From contig JACMLV010000747.1 of NCBI GenBank assembly GCA_014379395.1, forward strand, positions 1 through 13,293: a stretch of 13,293 nt of DNA. The letters run 5' to 3'. Below the pieces are notes generated by a model. That model searched no databases and was not told the origin of the DNA. It saw nothing but the letters and a program-made list of their open reading frames with translations. This stretch comes from Burkholderiaceae bacterium. GTDB lineage: Bacteria > Pseudomonadota > Gammaproteobacteria > Burkholderiales > Burkholderiaceae_D. Both the position numbers and the translations under genes were made by a program. Below, piece after piece: positions 8,340 through 13,293 of the stretch; position 1 is the stretch's first letter, and each line of letters starts with the position of its first letter.

Positions 8340-9572
8340 TTAGAAATTCCCGAGAAACCATTCCTTCATGCGCTGCCAGACCGCCTTCACCGAACCGTCC
8401 TGGCGCGTCACGATGTGGCCGCGCAGATACTGTTTTTTCGCCTCCAGCAGCAGGCCCAGGACGGTCGCGTAGCGCGGGCTGCGCACCACGTCGGCCAGCT
8501 GGCCGCGGTAGTCCGGCGTGCCCAGGCGCGCCGGCTTGAGGAAGATGTCCTCGGCCATCTCGACCATGCCGGGCATGATCGCGCTGCCGCCGGTGAGCAC
8601 GATGCCCGACGAGAGCACGCCCTCGTAGCCGGACTCGCGCACCACCTGGTGCACCATCGCGAACAACTCCTCGACGCGCGGCTCGATCACCGCCGCCAGC
8701 GCCTGGCGCGACAGGGTGCGCGGCGGGCGGTCGCCCAGGCCCGGCACCTCGAGCGACTCGCCCGGATCGGCCAGCACCTGCTTGGCCACGCCGTAGCGGA
8801 TCTTGATCTCCTCGGCCTCCGAGGTCGGCGTGCGCAGCGCCATCGCGATGTCGTTGGTGATCTGGTCGCCGGCGATCGGGATGACCGCCGTGTGGCGGAT
8901 CGCGCCGTCGGAGAACACCGCGATGTCGGTGGTGCCGCCGCCGATGTCGATCAGGACCACCCCGAGTTCCTTCTCGTCGGACGTCAAGACCGCGTCGGCC
9001 GAGGCCATCGGCTGCAGGATCAGGTCGGAGACCTCCAGCCCGCAGCGGCGCACGCACTTGACGATGTTCTGCACCGCCGACACCGCGCCGGTGACGATGT
9101 GCACCTTGACCTCCAAGCGGATGCCGCTCATGCCGATCGGCTCGCGCACGTCCTCCTGGCTGTCGACGATGAACTCCTGCGGCACCGTGTGCAGCAGCTG
9201 CTGGTCGGTCGGGATGTTGACCGCCTTGGCCGTCTCGATCACGCGCGCCACGTCGGCCGCCGTCACTTCCTTGTCCTTGATGGCCACCATGCCGCTCGAA
9301 TTGAAGCTGCGGATATGGCTGCCGGCGATGCCGGCGTAGACGTTGCGGATCTTGCAATCGGCCATCAACTCGGCCTCCTCGAGCGCGGCCTGGATCGATT
9401 CGACCGTGGCCTCGATGTTGACCACCACGCCCTTCTTCAGGCCCTTCGACTCGTGCTGGCCGAGCCCGATCACCTCGTGGCGCCCGTCGGGCATCACCTC
9501 GGCCACCACCGCCACCACCTTGGCGGTGCCGATGTCGAGACCGACGATCAGGTTTTTTGCGTCTTTTGTCAT
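8340..9572 (-). CDS. ftsA: Cell division protein FtsA
   Basis: FtsA is the actin-like ATPase that tethers FtsZ filaments to the inner membrane and recruits late divisome proteins. The 410-aa product shows phosphate-1 loop GLDIGTAKV (11-19), the SHS2/1C domain region with GSHIRSFNSSGMVAI (84-98), phosphate-2 DIGGGTTD (209-216), the adenosine-binding LTGGSAIMPGM (326-336), and the C-terminal amphipathic membrane helix VWQRMKEWFLGNF (398-410). Length matches the family (about 410-420). It starts 8 nt after the ftsQ stop with only a weak Shine-Dalgarno (AGG overlapping the ftsQ stop), so translational coupling to ftsQ is likely; this would keep FtsA low relative to FtsZ, whose site is far stronger. 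No anomalies. Confidence 0.99.
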   Translation of the reverse strand: MTKDAKNLIVGLDIGTAKVVAVVAEVMPDGRHEVIGLGQHESKGLKKGVVVNIEATVESIQAALEEAELMADCKIRNVYAGIAGSHIRSFNSSGMVAIKDKEVTAADVARVIETAKAVNIPTDQQLLHTVPQEFIVDSQEDVREPIGMSGIRLEVKVHIVTGAVSAVQNIVKCVRRCGLEVSDLILQPMASADAVLTSDEKELGVVLIDIGGGTTDIAVFSDGAIRHTAVIPIAGDQITNDIAMALRTPTSEAEEIKIRYGVAKQVLADPGESLEVPGLGDRPPRTLSRQALAAVIEPRVEELFAMVHQVVRESGYEGVLSSGIVLTGGSAIMPGMVEMAEDIFLKPARLGTPDYRGQLADVVRSPRYATVLGLLLEAKKQYLRGHIVTRQDGSVKAVWQRMKEWFLGNF

Positions 9573-9580
9573 ATCTGCGC

Positions 9581-10408
9581 CTACTGTATGTGCTTGCCGT
9601 TTGGCTTGAAATTATTGTGATTGGCCGGCTTCCCAGGCACTCCCGCCGGCCGCTTGCCATCGGCCGCGATCTGCATCCCGGCCGCGCTCAGGGCCAGGCC
9701 ATTCTGATACCGCATGTCGATCGTGTCGATCTTGTCGAGCCGCTGCGTGAGCTGCGGATAAATCCCGGCCAGGCGCGCGACCCGCTCGGCCAGCGTGTTG
9801 CGGCTTTGCTCGCGCCCCAGCGCCACGCTCATGCCGTTGTCGAGCTTGACCGTCCACGCGTAGCGCTCAGACAGTTCGAGCGCCTGCGGCACCAGCTTGA
9901 GCGGCGCGAACCAGTCGCGCAGCTCGGCGAAGCGGGCCAGCACCTCCTTCTCGCTGCCGTTCGGGCCGGACAGTTCGGGCAGCGCGTGGTCCTCCTCCGC
10001 CTCGGCCAGGTTGGCGGTGAAGACATCGCCCTTGACCGACAGCAGGCGGCCGTCCTCGCCCCAGGTGCCCATCGCCTCGTGCTCTTCCAGCGCGACGATC
10101 AGCTGGTCGGGCCACTCGCGCCGCACCGCCGCCCGGCGCACCCAGGGCACCGACTCGAAGGCCTGCCGCACGCTGTCCAGGTTGGCCGTGAAAAAATTGC
10201 CCTTGATCTTGCCCAGCGTGCCGTTGCGCAGGGTCAGGTGGTTCACATGCCGCAGCTCGGCCTGGTCGAGCGTCTCGACGCGCACCGTGCGCAGCGCGAA
10301 CATCGGCTGCTGCGCCAGCCACCAGAGGCCGCCGCCCGCGCACGCCAGCAGCACCAGCGCCAGCAAGGCGTTGGCGGTGGCGTTCAAGGCTTTGGCGTCG
10401 TGCCACAT
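9581..10408 (-). CDS. ftsQ: Cell division protein FtsQ
   Basis: FtsQ is a bitopic inner-membrane protein that forms the FtsQBL complex linking early and late divisome components. The 275-aa product has a short cytoplasmic N-terminus, one transmembrane helix (about residues 12-32, ANALLALVLLACAGGGLWWL), a POTRA domain beginning at FALRTVRVETLD (37 on), then the FtsQ beta domain with VPWVRRAAVRREWPDQLIVALEEH and a C-terminal tail rich in Asn, Lys and His. The start at 10408 follows the ddlB stop by 2 nt, has GAAGG 7 nt upstream inside ddlB, and gives a normal short cytoplasmic tail. An in-frame ATG at 10465 would add 19 residues inside ddlB and is unlikely. The tail after the beta domain is unusual in composition but in line with the variability of FtsQ termini. 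Confidence 0.97.
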   Translation of the reverse strand: MWHDAKALNATANALLALVLLACAGGGLWWLAQQPMFALRTVRVETLDQAELRHVNHLTLRNGTLGKIKGNFFTANLDSVRQAFESVPWVRRAAVRREWPDQLIVALEEHEAMGTWGEDGRLLSVKGDVFTANLAEAEEDHALPELSGPNGSEKEVLARFAELRDWFAPLKLVPQALELSERYAWTVKLDNGMSVALGREQSRNTLAERVARLAGIYPQLTQRLDKIDTIDMRYQNGLALSAAGMQIAADGKRPAGVPGKPANHNNFKPNGKHIQ

Positions 10409-10410
10409 GG

Positions 10411-11379
<969 letters not shown>

Positions 11380-11380
11380 G

Positions 11381-12772
11381 TCAGACCTTTGCATATGTGG
11401 TGAGTTTGGCCGGCACGGCGCTGATCGAGCCGGCGCCCATGGTGATGACGACGTCGCCGTCGCGCACCACGCTCATGATCGTGTCGGGCATGTCGGCGAT
11501 CGCCTCGACGAAGATCGGCTCGATCTTGCCGCGGGCGCGCAGCGCGTGCGCCAGCGCGCGGCCATCGGCGGCCACCACCGGCGCCTCGCCGGCGGCGTAG
11601 ACCTCGGCCAGCACCAACACGTCGACGCTGCCCAGAACCTTGACGAAATCCTCGAACAGGTCGCGCGTGCGGCTGTAGCGGTGCGGCTGGAACGCCAGCA
11701 CCAGGCGCCGCCCCGGATAGGCGGCGCGCGCGGCCGCCAGCGTGACCTCGGTCTCGACCGGGTGGTGGCCGAAATCGTCGACCAGCGCAAAGGCGCCGCC
11801 GTCCTTGAGCGCCACCTCGCCGTAGCGCGTGAAGCGGCGGCCGACGCCGGCGAATTCGGCCAGGCCCTGCTGGGTGGCCGCGTCGGGAATGCCGATCTCG
11901 CGCGCGATGGCGATCGCCGAGCAGGCGTTTTGCACGTTGTGCATGCCGGGCTGGTTGAGCACCACGTCCAGGTCCGGGTACTCGTCCTGCAGCACGGTGA
12001 AATGCATCTCCAGGCCGACCGCGCGCGCGTTCACCGCGCGCACCTGGGCCTCCTCGTGGAAGCCGTAGGTGGTGACCGGCTTGGAGATCATCGGGATGAT
12101 GGCGCGCACGTGCGGATCGTCGATGCACAGCATGGCGCGGCCGTAGAACGGCAGGCGGTGCGTGAAGTGGACGAAGGCCTGCTTGAGCTTCTCGAAGTCG
12201 TGATCGTAGGTTTCCATGTGATCGGCGTCGATGTTGGTGATCACCTCGATCATCGGCGTCAGATTCAGGAACGAGGCGTCCGACTCGTCGGCCTCGGCCA
12301 CCAGGTAGTCGCCGGTGCCGAGCTTGGCGTTCGCGCCGGCGCTGTTCAGGCGCCCGCCGATGACGAAGGTCGGGTCGAGCCCGCCCTGCGCCAGCACCGA
12401 GGCGACCAGGCTGGTGGTGGTGGTCTTGCCGTGCGTGCCGGCGATGGCGATGCCGCGCTTCAGGCGCATCAATTCGCCCAGCATCACCGCGCGCGGCACG
12501 ATCGGGATGTGGCGCGCGCGCCCGGCCAGCACTTCCGGATTGTCGCCCTGCACCGCCGTCGAGGTGACGATGGCGTCGGCGCCGTCGATGTTGGCGGCGT
12601 CGTGGCCGACGGCGATCTTCGCGCCCAGGCCCTGCAGGCGCTCGGTGGCGGCGCCGGCGCCCAGGTCCGAGCCCGACACGTTGTAGCCGAGATTGAGCAG
12701 CACCTCGGCGATGCCGCTCATGCCGCTGCCGCCGATGCCGACGAAATGGATGTTTTTAACTTTATGCTTCAC
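11381..12772 (-). CDS. murC: UDP-N-acetylmuramate--L-alanine ligase MurC
   Basis: MurC adds L-Ala to UDP-MurNAc, the first peptide-forming step of cytoplasmic peptidoglycan synthesis. The product is 463 aa. Visible: Rossmann loop VGIGGSGMSG (11-20) that binds the UDP-substrate; ATP-binding AGTHGKTTTTS (111-121); EADESD (160-165) and NIDADHMETYDHD (180-192) of the central domain; MHNVQNA (277-283); and C-terminal DDFGHHPVE (332-340) and FQPHRYSRT (361-369), which are Mur-ligase signatures characteristic of MurC. The start is a GTG at 12772 with AGAGG 8 nt upstream; there is no ATG near it, and KHKVKNIHFVGIGG is the expected N-terminus. It is 25 nt after murG and 1 nt before the ddlB GTG. No murB lies between murC and ddl, as in Escherichia coli. 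Intact and typical. Confidence 0.98.
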   Translation of the reverse strand: MKHKVKNIHFVGIGGSGMSGIAEVLLNLGYNVSGSDLGAGAATERLQGLGAKIAVGHDAANIDGADAIVTSTAVQGDNPEVLAGRARHIPIVPRAVMLGELMRLKRGIAIAGTHGKTTTTSLVASVLAQGGLDPTFVIGGRLNSAGANAKLGTGDYLVAEADESDASFLNLTPMIEVITNIDADHMETYDHDFEKLKQAFVHFTHRLPFYGRAMLCIDDPHVRAIIPMISKPVTTYGFHEEAQVRAVNARAVGLEMHFTVLQDEYPDLDVVLNQPGMHNVQNACSAIAIAREIGIPDAATQQGLAEFAGVGRRFTRYGEVALKDGGAFALVDDFGHHPVETEVTLAAARAAYPGRRLVLAFQPHRYSRTRDLFEDFVKVLGSVDVLVLAEVYAAGEAPVVAADGRALAHALRARGKIEPIFVEAIADMPDTIMSVVRDGDVVITMGAGSISAVPAKLTTYAKV

Positions 12773-12797
12773 TTACTCAGCCTCTTGCCAGGGTTGT

Positions 12798-13293
12798 TCA
12801 TGCCAGTTGTTCCAATACCTTCGCGATCGCCTCGTTGGCGTCGCGCCGGCCGGCCGCGCGCGCCGCCAGCGCCATCGTCAGGCACTCCTCGCGCGTCAGT
12901 TTTTGCAGCAGGGCCGCCAGCGCGGCCGGATTCATCTCCGTTTGCGGCAGGTGCGCGGCGGCCCGCTGCTGCGCCATCCAGGTGGCGTTGTCGCGCTGGT
13001 GGCTGGTGGTCGAGGCCACCAGCGGCACCAGCACGCTCGCCACGCCGGCGGCGGTCAGCTCGGCCAGCGTGATGGCGCCGGCGCGGCAGATCACCAGATC
13101 GGCCTCGGTGTAGGCGCGCGCCATGTCGTCGATGAAGTCGACCACGGTGGCGCTGACGCCGGCCTGCGCATAGGCGGCGCGCAGGGCCTCGACGTGCTGC
13201 TTGCCCGACTGGTGCGTGACCTGCGGCCGGCGCTCGGATGGAATCAGGGCCAGCGCCGCCGGCACCGCCTCGTTGAGCGCGCGCGCGCCCAGG
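12798..13293 (-). CDS. murG: MurG glycosyltransferase, C-terminal part (5' end outside window)
   Basis: MurG transfers GlcNAc from UDP-GlcNAc to lipid I at the inner face of the membrane, making lipid II. The frame is open to the window edge, giving 165 visible codons and the TGA at 12798-12800. The fragment begins at LGARALNEAVP, part of the GGSxGA donor-site loop, and continues through THQSGKQHVE, FIDDMARAYTEADLVICRAGAITLAE (nucleotide-binding helix), and STTSHQRDNATWM. In the last segment Escherichia coli MurG has a QQ pair that contacts UDP-GlcNAc; here HQRDN occupies the place, with one Gln retained. I believe this is a common betaproteobacterial form but cannot check. The tail EAIAKVLEQLA is a normal end. 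It is first of the murG-murC-ddlB-ftsQ-ftsA string visible here. Confidence 0.96.
   Translation of the reverse strand, partial: LGARALNEAVPAALALIPSERRPQVTHQSGKQHVEALRAAYAQAGVSATVVDFIDDMARAYTEADLVICRAGAITLAELTAAGVASVLVPLVASTTSHQRDNATWMAQQRAAAHLPQTEMNPAALAALLQKLTREECLTMALAARAAGRRDANEAIAKVLEQLA

Overview
The window is a GC-rich bacterial chromosomal segment carrying the distal half of a division and cell wall (dcw) cluster and its downstream neighbours. Protein wording and gene order (MurG variant, DciA-like DUF721 protein beside secA, type-5 peroxiredoxin after ftsZ) suggest a betaproteobacterium of the Burkholderiales, most like Oxalobacteraceae such as Massilia or Duganella. This is a judgement from recognised sequence, not from a search. 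No mobile element, tRNA, rRNA or CRISPR array is visible.

Layout, read along the minus strand in the direction of transcription. The window opens inside murG (12798-13293, 5' end missing). Then come murC, ddlB, ftsQ and ftsA, packed with gaps of 25, 1, 2 and 8 nt, so probably one translationally coupled transcript for peptidoglycan precursor synthesis and divisome assembly. A 180-nt leader precedes ftsZ, which ends at a strong intrinsic terminator (6875-6923). Next is a peroxiredoxin (6201-6707) with its own upstream terminator-like hairpin and its own downstream UUCG terminator (6156-6180). A lower-GC gene of unknown function with a zinc-metalloprotease HExxH motif follows (5414-5956). Then comes lpxC (4293-5228), the committed step of lipid A synthesis, preceded by a perfect extended -10 box only 6 nt from its ATG.

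A dciA-like (DUF721) gene lies on the plus strand (3773-4255), convergent with lpxC and divergent from secA (754-3516). secA, the Sec translocase ATPase, ends at a hairpin terminator shared with a convergent M48-family metalloprotease, of which only the 3' part is present (1-657).

Together the genes couple septum formation (FtsQ/A/Z), murein precursors (MurG, MurC, Ddl), outer-membrane lipid A (LpxC) and protein export (SecA), much as in Escherichia coli (murG-murC-ddlB-ftsQ-ftsA-ftsZ-lpxC-secM-secA). Here a DciA-like helicase-loader gene occupies the secM slot in inverted orientation, and two extra genes separate ftsZ from lpxC. No clearly new multi-gene system is evident. The most interesting signals are regulatory (predicted leaderless lpxC, possibly dciA, and a terminator in the peroxiredoxin leader) plus the uncharacterised HExxH protein. 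No gene-free stretch exceeds 300 bases.
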